DNA of 40,323 nt from an uncultured Clostridium sp. (lineage in GTDB: Bacteria; Bacillota; Clostridia; TANB77; CAG-508): NCBI GenBank assembly GCA_947567695.1, contig CANONT010000013.1, forward strand, positions 1-40,323, in the 5' to 3' direction. Positions 8,320 to 16,143 of this stretch are shown here, in pieces. How positions within the stretch are numbered: the first letter of the stretch is position 1; each line of letters begins with the position of its first letter. The notes under the pieces were generated by a model that saw only the letters and a list, made by a program, of their open reading frames with translations, had not been told where the DNA came from and did not search any database. The position numbers and the translations under genes are program-made.

Positions 8320-9108
8320 TTAATTTTCCTCTCTTTCTATTCTTTTATTGATATAATTCATTGCGATGGAAGCAATTTCATTCATCTTTTCTTTGGTATA
8401 TGAATCTTGACAATTCAATCTATGAATAAATTGAACAATAAAATCATTTTCTTTTATAATCTTTAAACTTTCTTTAAAGTTCAAAGCATAAATATGTGCG
8501 ATAATGGCAACCATAATGTCCATGTCACTTTTTGCATTTGCGTATTTTAAAAGTTGTTCTTTCTTAAACTCTTCTAAAAATTCTGGGCTTAACACTTCTT
8601 TGGAAATATCCTCACACCCTAAATGACCAAATTCTTCTATTCTTTTACCTGCTAATATAGCTCTATAAATATCAATATTATCAGCATCTCGTACAATTTG
8701 ACAATACAGCAATTCTTGTTCAGACAATCCCTTCTCTATTTCAAATTTATTATGGTTATGAATCGCTTTATAAATAATAGCATCATACGTATTGTCTTGT
8801 ATAAAATCTCTAATTAATTGATTTGCAAATAATACTTCTACCCCTTTTTGTCCATGATCTATACTGACTTTATCAGAATATGTATGATATAGTCGAACTT
8901 GCTCAAATCTTCCAATGTCATGCAATAAGCCAATTAATTCAGCTAAATCTTGTTCTTCTTCAGATAAGTTAAGTGATTTCGCAATTTTTCTAGCATTTTC
9001 AGCTACATGGTACATATGAATTATCTTGATATGTATTTTGGGTTCATGGATATCATAATTTGAAATGTATTCTTTAAATGCCGTTTTCGCTTTTAGTAGG
9101 TCTATCAT
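8320..9108 (-). CDS. HD-domain phosphohydrolase inside the rhamnose operon
   Basis: 262 residues. The HD-superfamily metal site is visible: H34 in HMYHVAENAR, H63-D64 in LLHDIGRFEQ, H85 in DHGQKG, the HNH of IHNHNKFE, and a late Asp in VRDADNID. Proteins of this kind cleave phosphoesters in nucleotides or similar small molecules. The substrate cannot be deduced. Its position between rmlC and rmlB, abutting rmlB, is notable because it is not a rhamnose-pathway enzyme. It might act on nucleotide by-products of sugar activation or on a signalling nucleotide. The ATG at 9108 is backed by an AAGGTGAG ribosome site. The family is sure and the role is unknown. Confidence 0.85.
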   Translation of the reverse strand: MIDLLKAKTAFKEYISNYDIHEPKIHIKIIHMYHVAENARKIAKSLNLSEEEQDLAELIGLLHDIGRFEQVRLYHTYSDKVSIDHGQKGVEVLFANQLIRDFIQDNTYDAIIYKAIHNHNKFEIEKGLSEQELLYCQIVRDADNIDIYRAILAGKRIEEFGHLGCEDISKEVLSPEFLEEFKKEQLLKYANAKSDMDIMVAIIAHIYALNFKESLKIIKENDFIVQFIHRLNCQDSYTKEKMNEIASIAMNYINKRIEREEN

Positions 9109-9124
9109 TCAAAACTCACCTTCC

Positions 9125-9187
9125 AATTTCTTATGGTTTTCTCGTCATATATTTTAACGACGCAAGATGACGATTATTTTAGAAATT
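9125..9187 (-). repeat. Diverged relative of the 124-bp intergenic element, rmlC/HD junction
   Basis: A 63-bp sequence with outer complementary ends (9125-9131 with 9181-9187) and an inner stem CGTCAT/ATGACG (9143-9148 with 9167-9172). Read on the minus strand, its 5' arm closely resembles that of the full copies: an AAAATAATCG run, then GCGTCGTTA where the full copies have GCGTTGTT. Like the others it starts at the 3' end of a gene and overlaps the rmlC stop codon. Relatedness is probable but not certain. Confidence 0.4.
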
Positions 9188-9755
9188 CAAATAACCTCAT
9201 TTCTTTTAACTCTTGTAAAGAAGGCCACTTTCCATCCTTTTCCGAAGTCAACAAATCCGATTCCTTCATATCTCCTAAAGGCCACTCAATTCCTACCTCT
9301 GGATCATTCCAAGCCAAGCCACCTTCTGCCTCATGATTATAAATATCATCACATTTATAAGTAAACTCTGCCTCCTCTGACAAAACTAGAAAACCATGTG
9401 CAAACCCCTTTGGGATCATAAACATCTTCTTATTTTCTTCAGAAAGAATTACACCTTCCCATTTGCCATAGGTTTTACTTCCTGGTCTTAAATCTACCGC
9501 TACATCAAATACTTCACCTTTAATCACTCTTACCAACTTAGCTTGTGTATTTTCTTTTTGAAAATGTAATCCTCTTAAAACACCTTTACTTGATTTCGAT
9601 TGATTATCTTGTACAAAATCATAATATAAACCAATCTCTTCAAATTCTGCTTTACTATAAGTTTCCATGAAATAACCTCGGCTGTCTCCAAAAACACTTG
9701 GTTCTATAATGCATACGCCATCAATAGAAGTTTCTATCTTTTTAAATTTTCCCAT
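9174..9755 (-). CDS. rmlC: dTDP-4-dehydrorhamnose 3,5-epimerase
   Basis: 193 residues, a cupin-fold epimerase that turns dTDP-4-keto-6-deoxyglucose into dTDP-4-keto-L-rhamnose. The family signature GVLRGLHFQ contains the catalytic His (H64). DLRPGSKTYGKW and IPKGFAHGF are the conserved core strands, and the YKCDDIY region carries the partner Tyr. The ATG overlaps the stop of the upstream membrane-protein gene by one base (TAATG), so translation is likely coupled. The ribosome site GGAAGGAAG lies within that gene. The 3' end merges into a diverged intergenic element. The assignment is secure. Confidence 0.95.
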   Translation of the reverse strand: MGKFKKIETSIDGVCIIEPSVFGDSRGYFMETYSKAEFEEIGLYYDFVQDNQSKSSKGVLRGLHFQKENTQAKLVRVIKGEVFDVAVDLRPGSKTYGKWEGVILSEENKKMFMIPKGFAHGFLVLSEEAEFTYKCDDIYNHEAEGGLAWNDPEVGIEWPLGDMKESDLLTSEKDGKWPSLQELKEMRLFEFLK

Positions 9756-11008
9756 TATTCTTCCTTCCTTTCTTCTATTTGCTCTTTGGTAAACATCTTT
9801 TGTATCACTAGTAAATTAATAATACTAACAGAAATATACCAAAACAAGCAGGTTCGTTCTTCTGATGCATATATAGTTGGTGAAAATGCCATAATGTATC
9901 TACTGATCACTCCTACACAAAATAAATAGGCTGGCATAAATCTTTTTAATCTATTTTTTTCTTTCTTAAAAATTTGATATAAACAAATGGTTATTGTAAT
10001 TAAAATCATCGCATATACTACTATTTTAAATATCGTATAAATTTTCATAGTTTCCAGTACTTGCATCTTTCTAAACCCTATTATCAATGATATGTATTCA
10101 TGATAAAACGCATAAATAGCAATTGGTGCAATCCCTAATATTTTTAATCTTATATCATTATTTTGCTTAACCATGGCATATGCTATTAGTACCAATAGTA
10201 CAACAAATAAAATTCTCCATCGTTCCATAACATAATACATCATGGAAGTTAGTCCTTGCTCCAACTTTGTTATTAAGGAAACTTCCTCAAAATTTTGATA
10301 ATATCTACTAGCTTCTTCTATTGTTCTGGCTGTATTACCAGGGCATGTAAGAATAAAAACCAAATTTACTATTATGATGGCATACATAATAAATAACAAT
10401 GGTTTCACTTTTTTAATTTTTAGCATATATAGAATCATTGGAGTATAAATTAGGAATAAAATACCAGCCATCTGTTCTTGATTAGCAGCATATATAATAG
10501 CTAATATAAATGTTATCGCTTGCCAAATTGGTGTTTTTTTATCCTTCATCATATTTTGAATACCTATAAAAGAATACATTCCTAATGCTACTACCCATAA
10601 ATAATTATTAAAAGTTGCTATCCAACCAGCTTCATGAAATATGCTAAATGGTAATAGTAAGACAAATATGCATATAATTGCATTTCCCATCTTTTTATTT
10701 TGACTCACAAATAATTTTTGCATGGAATAAATCAATAAAGCATACATTCCTAAATTCGCTATTTTCCATATTACCATTGGCAAAAAATTAGAAAATGTAA
10801 CTAAAATAGCTTCTATTACAATTCTCGATGTCCAAGTATGGTATCGTTCTAATAAATAATTAATCAGTCCTTTATTATTACATGCACTAGAAAAGAAGAT
10901 ATCGTCTCCTTCTTTGGTCATAAACATTTCAATACATAGCATTAAGGCTAAAAATAGAAACATTGGGAATAAGTCAGATTGATAGACTTTTTTTACTTTT
11001 TCTTTCAT
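9755..11008 (-). CDS. Polytopic membrane protein, DUF6056-like, probable envelope glycosyltransferase
   Basis: 417 residues with about ten to eleven membrane helices. The first loop carries an Asp pair (KEGDDIFF) followed by WTSR, and later there is LTCPGNTAR; both resemble the DUF6056 family, whose large-membrane-enzyme layout (acidic pair in loop 1) is shared with GT-C glycosyltransferases. The likely role is transfer of a lipid-linked sugar outside the membrane, or a related polysaccharide step; this is inference. The frame extends to a TTG at 11038, but the ATG at 11008, 12 nt after AAGGA, matches the leader arrangement of four other genes here. An ATG at 11020 touches the ribosome site directly and is less likely. 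It lies between rmlA and rmlC in the rhamnose operon. Confidence 0.75.
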   Translation of the reverse strand: MKEKVKKVYQSDLFPMFLFLALMLCIEMFMTKEGDDIFFSSACNNKGLINYLLERYHTWTSRIVIEAILVTFSNFLPMVIWKIANLGMYALLIYSMQKLFVSQNKKMGNAIICIFVLLLPFSIFHEAGWIATFNNYLWVVALGMYSFIGIQNMMKDKKTPIWQAITFILAIIYAANQEQMAGILFLIYTPMILYMLKIKKVKPLLFIMYAIIIVNLVFILTCPGNTARTIEEASRYYQNFEEVSLITKLEQGLTSMMYYVMERWRILFVVLLVLIAYAMVKQNNDIRLKILGIAPIAIYAFYHEYISLIIGFRKMQVLETMKIYTIFKIVVYAMILITITICLYQIFKKEKNRLKRFMPAYLFCVGVISRYIMAFSPTIYASEERTCLFWYISVSIINLLVIQKMFTKEQIEERKEE

Positions 11009-11043
11009 TTGTAATCTCATTCCTTCCTTAATCCACAATTCTA

Positions 11044-11095
11044 GTTGAAAAAGAATTAAATTTTAACACAGTCAAAATTGTAATTATTTTTCAAC
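11044..11095 (-). repeat. Shortened copy of the intergenic element, rmlA/DUF6056 junction
   Basis: A 52-bp imperfect palindrome. The outer arm GTTGAAAAATAATT pairs with AATTCTTTTTCAAC and is nearly identical to the outer arms of the full copies, but the central ~70 bp with the conserved blocks are gone. It begins within the last codons of rmlA (the GTT-GAA-AAA-TAA end forms the stem) and stops before the ribosome site of the next gene. Confidence 0.6.
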
Positions 11096-11974
11096 CCTAC
11101 TACTTTCAGCTAAATCTTTTAAATATCTACCATAGGCTGTTTTCATATATTTATCTGCCAAACTTGACAATTGTTCTGCTGTAATCCAACCTTTTTGATA
11201 AGCAATCTCTTCTGGACAACAAACTTGCATTCCTTGTCTTTTTTCAATCGTTTGAACAAAACTTGCTGTCTCCAATAAAGCATCATGTGTTCCTGTATCA
11301 AACCAAGTCATGCCCCTTCCAAAAGTTTCTACATATAATTGATTTTTTTTCATATATACTTCATTAATAGAAGTAATCTCCAATTCTCCTCTAGCAGAAG
11401 GCTGAATATTTTTAGCAATTTCTACTACATCATTGGTATAAAAATATAACCCAGGTACAGCATAATTTGATTTAGGATTCTCAGGTTTCTCTTCAATGGA
11501 TATAGCTTTCCCATTCTCATCTATTTCAACCACTCCATAGGCTCTTGGATCTTTTACTTGATAGCCAAAAATGGTAGATTCATTTTCTCTCTCATTTGCA
11601 TTTCTCAACATCTCGGCTAAATGAGAACCATAGAACATGTTATCTCCCAAAATCATAGCCACATTATCTTCTCCTATAAATTCCTCTCCGATAATAAAAG
11701 CTTCGGCTAGTCCATTTGGCTTTTCTTGTACTTTATAAGCAAAATGCATACCCCATTTTGAGCCATCTCCTAATAATTCTTGAAAAGTGACAATATCTCT
11801 TGGTGTTGATATAATTAAAATTTCTTGTATTCCTGCCTCCATTAAAACAGAGATTGGATAATAAATCATCGGCTTATCATAAACTGGCATAATTTGTTTT
11901 GAAATTGCATGAGTTAAGGGATACAATCTAGTTCCACTTCCCCCTGCTAAAATAATTCCTTTTCTATTTTTCAT
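11084..11974 (-). CDS. rmlA: Glucose-1-phosphate thymidylyltransferase
   Basis: 296 residues. The nucleotidyltransferase signature [11 protein letters not shown] (11-21) is followed by [15 protein letters not shown], the specific pattern of RmlA. It catalyses glucose 1-phosphate + dTTP to dTDP-glucose, the committed first step of dTDP-rhamnose synthesis, and is usually feedback-inhibited by the end product. The length is that of the short, Gram-negative/Gram-positive RmlA type. The ATG at 11974 has a GGAAGAAGG ribosome site. It follows rmlD, separated by the full 124-bp intergenic element, and its own last codons form part of a shortened element. The assignment is secure. Confidence 0.96.
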   Translation of the reverse strand: MKNRKGIILAGGSGTRLYPLTHAISKQIMPVYDKPMIYYPISVLMEAGIQEILIISTPRDIVTFQELLGDGSKWGMHFAYKVQEKPNGLAEAFIIGEEFIGEDNVAMILGDNMFYGSHLAEMLRNANERENESTIFGYQVKDPRAYGVVEIDENGKAISIEEKPENPKSNYAVPGLYFYTNDVVEIAKNIQPSARGELEITSINEVYMKKNQLYVETFGRGMTWFDTGTHDALLETASFVQTIEKRQGMQVCCPEEIAYQKGWITAEQLSSLADKYMKTAYGRYLKDLAESSRVEK

Positions 11975-11998
11975 TTACCTTCTTCCTTTCTATCAGTC

Positions 11999-12122
11999 GA
12001 TTTGAAAAAGAATTGTTATTTGGCTAGGCACACGAGTTTGAAATCTATGAGGCGTACGAGTGTACGTTGATTAGATTTCAAATGAAGTGTAACAACGCCA
12101 AATAGCGATTATTTTTCAAATC
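11999..12122 (-). repeat. Full 124-bp structured intergenic element, copy 1 (rmlD/rmlA)
   Basis: Read on the minus strand it folds into one long irregular hairpin. The outer stem is about 26 bp with three mismatches (GATTTG pairs with CAAATC at the ends). The conserved GCGTTGTT faces GCCTAGCC, then come a 4-bp stem ACAC/GTGT, an 11-bp stem ending ATCTA/TAGAT, the conserved internal loop ATCAA/CCTCA, and a CGTAC/GTACG cap with loop ACTC. It begins inside the last codons of rmlD (the TGA stop is in the stem) and ends 24 bp before rmlA. It aligns without gaps to the copies at 23027 and 30980. Confidence 0.9.
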
Positions 12123-12973
12123 TCCTTCTTTAAATATCTTCTCAAAGCATCTCTCCATTCAGGCACTGTAATCCCTTGAGCCAATAGCTTTTCCTTTGAC
12201 AATTGTGAATTCTTAGGTCTCTTAGCCTGCGTAATTTTCATCATTTCAATATATTCCTCTGTTGTAACTGGATTCACCTTACAATGAATTCCTGCCTGTT
12301 CAAAAATCGCCTTTGTAAACTCATACCAAGTAGTATAACCTTGATTGGTTGTATGATAAACACCATAAGGTATCTTTTTCTCCATTGCTTCCGCAATCAT
12401 ATTAGCTAAATCCTCTGCATAAGTAGGTGAACCATGTTGATCCGCTACCACACTAATCTCATCTTTTGTCTCTCCCAATTTTAGCATAGTTCTAACAAAG
12501 TTATTACCATTACCATATAGCCACGCTGTTCTAAAAATATAATATTGGTCTGTATTAGCTTGAATTTGTTCTTCTCCCTGTAATTTGGTAACACCATAAA
12601 CTGTCACAGGAGCTTTGCTATCTTCTTCTTTGTAATCTTTTTCTACCTCTAAATCTCCGCCAAACACATAATCTGTACTAATATGAACTAATATACTATT
12701 ATTTTCTTTGGCAGCCTTTGCTAAGTTTCCTGGTCCATCGGCATTGATTTTTTCTACAATTTTCCCTGCTGTCTCTGCTTGATCCACTGCTGTATATGCT
12801 GCACAATTAATAATATATTCTGGTTTGCAATCTGCAACAAATTTTAAAACTGCTTCTTGATTGGTAATATCTAAATCTGCTACATCTGTACAAATCAATT
12901 CATTTCCCTTTTCTAGCCTTTTTCTAACTGACTTAGCAAGCATTCCATTTGCCCCTGTTATTAATATTTTCAT
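12116..12973 (-). CDS. rmlD: dTDP-4-dehydrorhamnose reductase
   Basis: 285 residues. TGANGMLA (6-13) binds the nicotinamide cofactor, STDYVFGG (99-106) is the RmlD signature, and Y126-x3-K130 (YGVTK) is the catalytic pair. It performs the last step, reducing dTDP-4-keto-L-rhamnose to dTDP-L-rhamnose. It is the first gene of the rhamnose operon, behind an extended -10 promoter, with a GGAAGTG-type ribosome site before the ATG at 12973. Its final codons (GAG-ATT-TGA) form the outer arm of an intergenic element, so this coding end is under a second constraint. The assignment is secure. Confidence 0.95.
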   Translation of the reverse strand: MKILITGANGMLAKSVRKRLEKGNELICTDVADLDITNQEAVLKFVADCKPEYIINCAAYTAVDQAETAGKIVEKINADGPGNLAKAAKENNSILVHISTDYVFGGDLEVEKDYKEEDSKAPVTVYGVTKLQGEEQIQANTDQYYIFRTAWLYGNGNNFVRTMLKLGETKDEISVVADQHGSPTYAEDLANMIAEAMEKKIPYGVYHTTNQGYTTWYEFTKAIFEQAGIHCKVNPVTTEEYIEMMKITQAKRPKNSQLSKEKLLAQGITVPEWRDALRRYLKKEI

Positions 12974-13005
12974 TCTTGCACTTCCTTTCGATTTTTTACA
13001 TGTCT

Positions 13006-13034
13006 ATCATATCATTTAACACAAAAAAGTACAA
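13006..13034 (-). promoter_or_regulatory. Promoter of the rhamnose operon, extended -10
   Basis: TGATATGAT gives an extended -10 (TATGAT at 13011-13006). The position 17 nt upstream, TTGTAC (13034-13029), is a 3/6 -35 that coincides with the terminator stem of the upstream gene. It is the only promoter-like sequence before rmlD. Confidence 0.55.
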
Positions 13035-13053
13035 GAGTTTCTTGTACTTTTTT
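13023..13053 (-). terminator. Terminator after the GH73-like gene
   Basis: A 14-bp perfect stem (13023-13036 with 13040-13053) with a 3-nt loop and A/T runs on both sides. It lies 7 bp past the stop codon at 13060 and could work in both directions. Confidence 0.85.
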
Positions 13054-13059
13054 AGTTTT

Positions 13060-16000
13060 TTATCTAACTGGACATGAACAAGCCTTTGATGGCATATTCT
13101 CATAAACAGGAATCACGAACTCAAAACGCAAATTTAATAAGCCATTCCTTTTATAATCATCTGAAATCCTTTTTCCTTCATCATTAGCAGCTCTAATATT
13201 TTGCATATACTGATGATTATATAAATTATTTTTATCTACCACATTATACTTTTGGAAATACAAAGTAGTTTGTCCTTTCTTAAAATACTCATTATTTAAA
13301 AATTTAACACTTCCATTTATACATAATTCAGGACTAAACCATTTTTCCTGATAAGCCTTAGCAGCTCCATTTCTTATAATCTCTGCATCCGAATTCCCCG
13401 TCGCTCCTATGTTAAACAAATTATACACCTTTCTACCATTATACATATAACCATTTAAAGTACTTCCTCTTGTTCCTTGTTCTTGCAATATCCTTGATAC
13501 AATGTGATAAGGGCTAACGCCATAAGTTTTTGAACTAGACAATATAGTATTAATAATACTATCTGTACTAGAAGTAGTGTATTTGGTCAAAAAAGAACCT
13601 GCTATCATTTTTGAAAGTTCAGAACGCGTTCCCATCGTTGACGTCAAATCCTGAAATTGGAAAATATAACCTTCATCTAAACTATTCCTTGGATCCATCA
13701 TATAAGCAATCGCAGCTTTAGAAGCTCGGTACCAACCTGTTCCATATTGTGTATTACCATTTTTCCATTGGTTACCATACTGTGTTAAACTTTTTGGGCT
13801 TCCACCTATTAATTGGTCTTCTTGATTAACAGCAGTATTCCAATCCAGACCTGTATATTTTACCGTTATAATCCAATTAGGATGTTGATTTTGTACTTTT
13901 TGCAATAATGCCTTATAACCGGGATACTTGGACTCATTTAAAGTTGAAAAATTAGAAGTTCCCACTGCTGTAGTTTTCACAAACCTAAATTTTTGTGAAG
14001 CTGTATTATTCCCTTTATACATCTGTACATTGGTTCCATCTTTCGTTGAGGCACCTGCTACATCTAAATACAAACCATTGCATTTCGAGATAATGGAATA
14101 ATAACCATCCCCTAAATCTTTTATCAACCATTTTTGAGCATCCGAATTATTGCTTGCATATTGTTGTATATTGGTTCCATTTGTTTTTCCTGCCCCTGCT
14201 ACATCTAATGATTTTTTAGAATGTACTGCTTGTATGGTATAATAATTATTTCCTACATGTGTCACATTAAACTTCTGTTGATTTACTTCTGACCTTCCCC
14301 AAATTTGTATATTAGCAGAATTGGCTGTACTTCCACCAGACACATCTAACAGTTTGTTAGAACTTAGAGCTGTTTGAATTTCGTACATACCATTCTCAAT
14401 AGATTGTGCTGTGGTTGCCTCAAAAATAAATTTCTGAGCATCACTGCCATTTCCTTTATACATCTGTACATTCGTCCCATCTGCTGTTGAACCACCATTA
14501 ATGTCCAAATACAAGCCATTACATTTAGACATAATCGAATACTTACCATTTCCCCAATCTTTAATTGCCCATTTCTGAGCATTAGAACCATTGTATTGGT
14601 ATTGTTGCACATTCGTTCCATTTGTAGTTCCAGCTCCTGCTACATCTAAAGATGATTTGGAATGTACCATTCGGATAGAATAATATCCACCACCTAAATA
14701 AGTAACATGAAATTTTTGATGATTTTTATTGGTATCTGACCATAAAGCTACATTCACATTATTCTTAACAGAACCTCCTGAAACATCCAATACCTTTTTC
14801 GTATTCTTGACAGGCTTAATTTTATACATACCATCTTTTATTGTTTGTTTCAACTCTTCTGTTGCTTCAAATACAAACAATTGAGAATTCGTTCCATTCC
14901 CTTTATACATTTGTATATTCTTTCCATCAGTCGCTCTACCGCCTGCGACATCTAAATACAAACCATTACATTTAGAAATAATCGAATAATAACCTTTTTT
15001 TACTTCTTTAATAATCCATTTTTGAGCATTAGAACCATTATATTGATATTGTTGTACATTGGTTCCATTTGCCGTTCCAGCCCCTGCCACATCGAAAGAT
15101 TTCTTAGCATGCACAGATTGAATCGTATAATAGCCATCTCCTAAATAAGTTATATTGAATTTTTGGGCATTGGTATTATTTGCCTTGTAAATTTGTAGAT
15201 TAGCACCATTATTTACAGAACCGCTTGCGATATCTAATACTTTATTGGTATTCAAAGCTGATTTAATCGTATACGTCCCATTTTTTATAGTTTGTTTTAT
15301 TTCTTCCGTCTTTTCAAAAACAAATAACTGTGATTTTGTCCCATTACCTTTAAACATTTGTACATTGGTACCATCTTTCGTTGAAGCTCCTGCTACATCT
15401 AAATATAGGCCATTACATTTAGATTGAATCGAATAGTAACCATTTTTATTTTTTCGTATCACCCATTGTTGTGCATCTGAATGATTACTTGTATATTGTT
15501 GTACATTGGTTCCATTTGTCTTTCCTGCCCCTGCTACATCTAATACTTTTTTGGTATGTACTGATTGAATCGTATAATAGCCATTTCCTAAATAGGTTAC
15601 ATTAAATTTTTGTGCATTGGTCGTATTTTGCTTATAGATTTGCACATTAGCACCATTATTTTTGGAACCTCCCGCTATATCCAAAACCTTATTCGTATTT
15701 AATAATGATTTAATGGTATACGTTCCATTGGCTATTGCTTGTTTACCTCCTGTTGCCAATGGCATAATCCCTTCATCTTGCATTGACATTGGCATAATGC
15801 CAGTATCGTCATTTTGCTGAACTTTATTTTTAGTGTTATTATCTATTGTCTTACTTTTGGTATTAGTATCTGTTGTTTCTTTTTGTTTTGTGCTAGTAGT
15901 ATTTTCTTTACTACTAGCACTTGACGTTTCATTTTCTTTTTTTTGATTGGTCTGATTCCCAGTTATATTATTTTGATTATTAGAAGATTTGGTTGTAGTT

Positions 16001-16104
16001 TTATTGGTATTTACCTCATTATAACTCGCATTGGCTACTGGCAATGCCAGATAAATCAATGCAACAGCTATCATTATCATACTAATTTTCTTGTTCATCT
16101 TCAT
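13060..16104 (-). CDS. Secreted GH73-like N-acetylglucosaminidase with four ricin-type trefoils
   Basis: 1014 residues. A signal peptide (about 1-26, ending ANAS) leads into a Thr/Asn/Lys-rich linker (28-100) with the doublet GIMPMS...GIMPLA (103-116). Four beta-trefoil lectin modules follow (about 124-264, 272-413, 421-562 and 568-709). The C-terminal domain (about 720-1014) has the layout of LytD-type endo-beta-N-acetylglucosaminidases (GH73-related): AYMMDPRN, SPYHIVSRILQEQG with a likely catalytic Glu (E875), YNLFNIGATG, and a late YFQKYNVV. It should cleave glycan strands of peptidoglycan, with the lectins anchoring it to wall carbohydrate. It lies 39 bp downstream of the GH25 gene with no promoter visible between them, so co-transcription is likely. 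The ribosome site GGAGG is 6 nt from the ATG. Confidence 0.92.
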   Translation of the reverse strand: MKMNKKISMIMIAVALIYLALPVANASYNEVNTNKTTTKSSNNQNNITGNQTNQKKENETSSASSKENTTSTKQKETTDTNTKSKTIDNNTKNKVQQNDDTGIMPMSMQDEGIMPLATGGKQAIANGTYTIKSLLNTNKVLDIAGGSKNNGANVQIYKQNTTNAQKFNVTYLGNGYYTIQSVHTKKVLDVAGAGKTNGTNVQQYTSNHSDAQQWVIRKNKNGYYSIQSKCNGLYLDVAGASTKDGTNVQMFKGNGTKSQLFVFEKTEEIKQTIKNGTYTIKSALNTNKVLDIASGSVNNGANLQIYKANNTNAQKFNITYLGDGYYTIQSVHAKKSFDVAGAGTANGTNVQQYQYNGSNAQKWIIKEVKKGYYSIISKCNGLYLDVAGGRATDGKNIQMYKGNGTNSQLFVFEATEELKQTIKDGMYKIKPVKNTKKVLDVSGGSVKNNVNVALWSDTNKNHQKFHVTYLGGGYYSIRMVHSKSSLDVAGAGTTNGTNVQQYQYNGSNAQKWAIKDWGNGKYSIMSKCNGLYLDINGGSTADGTNVQMYKGNGSDAQKFIFEATTAQSIENGMYEIQTALSSNKLLDVSGGSTANSANIQIWGRSEVNQQKFNVTHVGNNYYTIQAVHSKKSLDVAGAGKTNGTNIQQYASNNSDAQKWLIKDLGDGYYSIISKCNGLYLDVAGASTKDGTNVQMYKGNNTASQKFRFVKTTAVGTSNFSTLNESKYPGYKALLQKVQNQHPNWIITVKYTGLDWNTAVNQEDQLIGGSPKSLTQYGNQWKNGNTQYGTGWYRASKAAIAYMMDPRNSLDEGYIFQFQDLTSTMGTRSELSKMIAGSFLTKYTTSSTDSIINTILSSSKTYGVSPYHIVSRILQEQGTRGSTLNGYMYNGRKVYNLFNIGATGNSDAEIIRNGAAKAYQEKWFSPELCINGSVKFLNNEYFKKGQTTLYFQKYNVVDKNNLYNHQYMQNIRAANDEGKRISDDYKRNGLLNLRFEFVIPVYENMPSKACSCPVR
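13978..15735 (-). repeat. Array of four highly similar ricin-type trefoil modules (GH73 protein)
   Basis: Four protein repeats of about 140-148 residues (124-709). Stretches such as YLDVAGAS, GTNVQMYKGN and VQQYQYNGSNAQKW recur almost unchanged, and similarity extends to the DNA, so the array could recombine within itself or with the GH25 array next door. Confidence 0.88.
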
Positions 16105-16143
16105 TTTTATCCTCCATCCATTATCCCCTGTGTTTGTCCTAAT

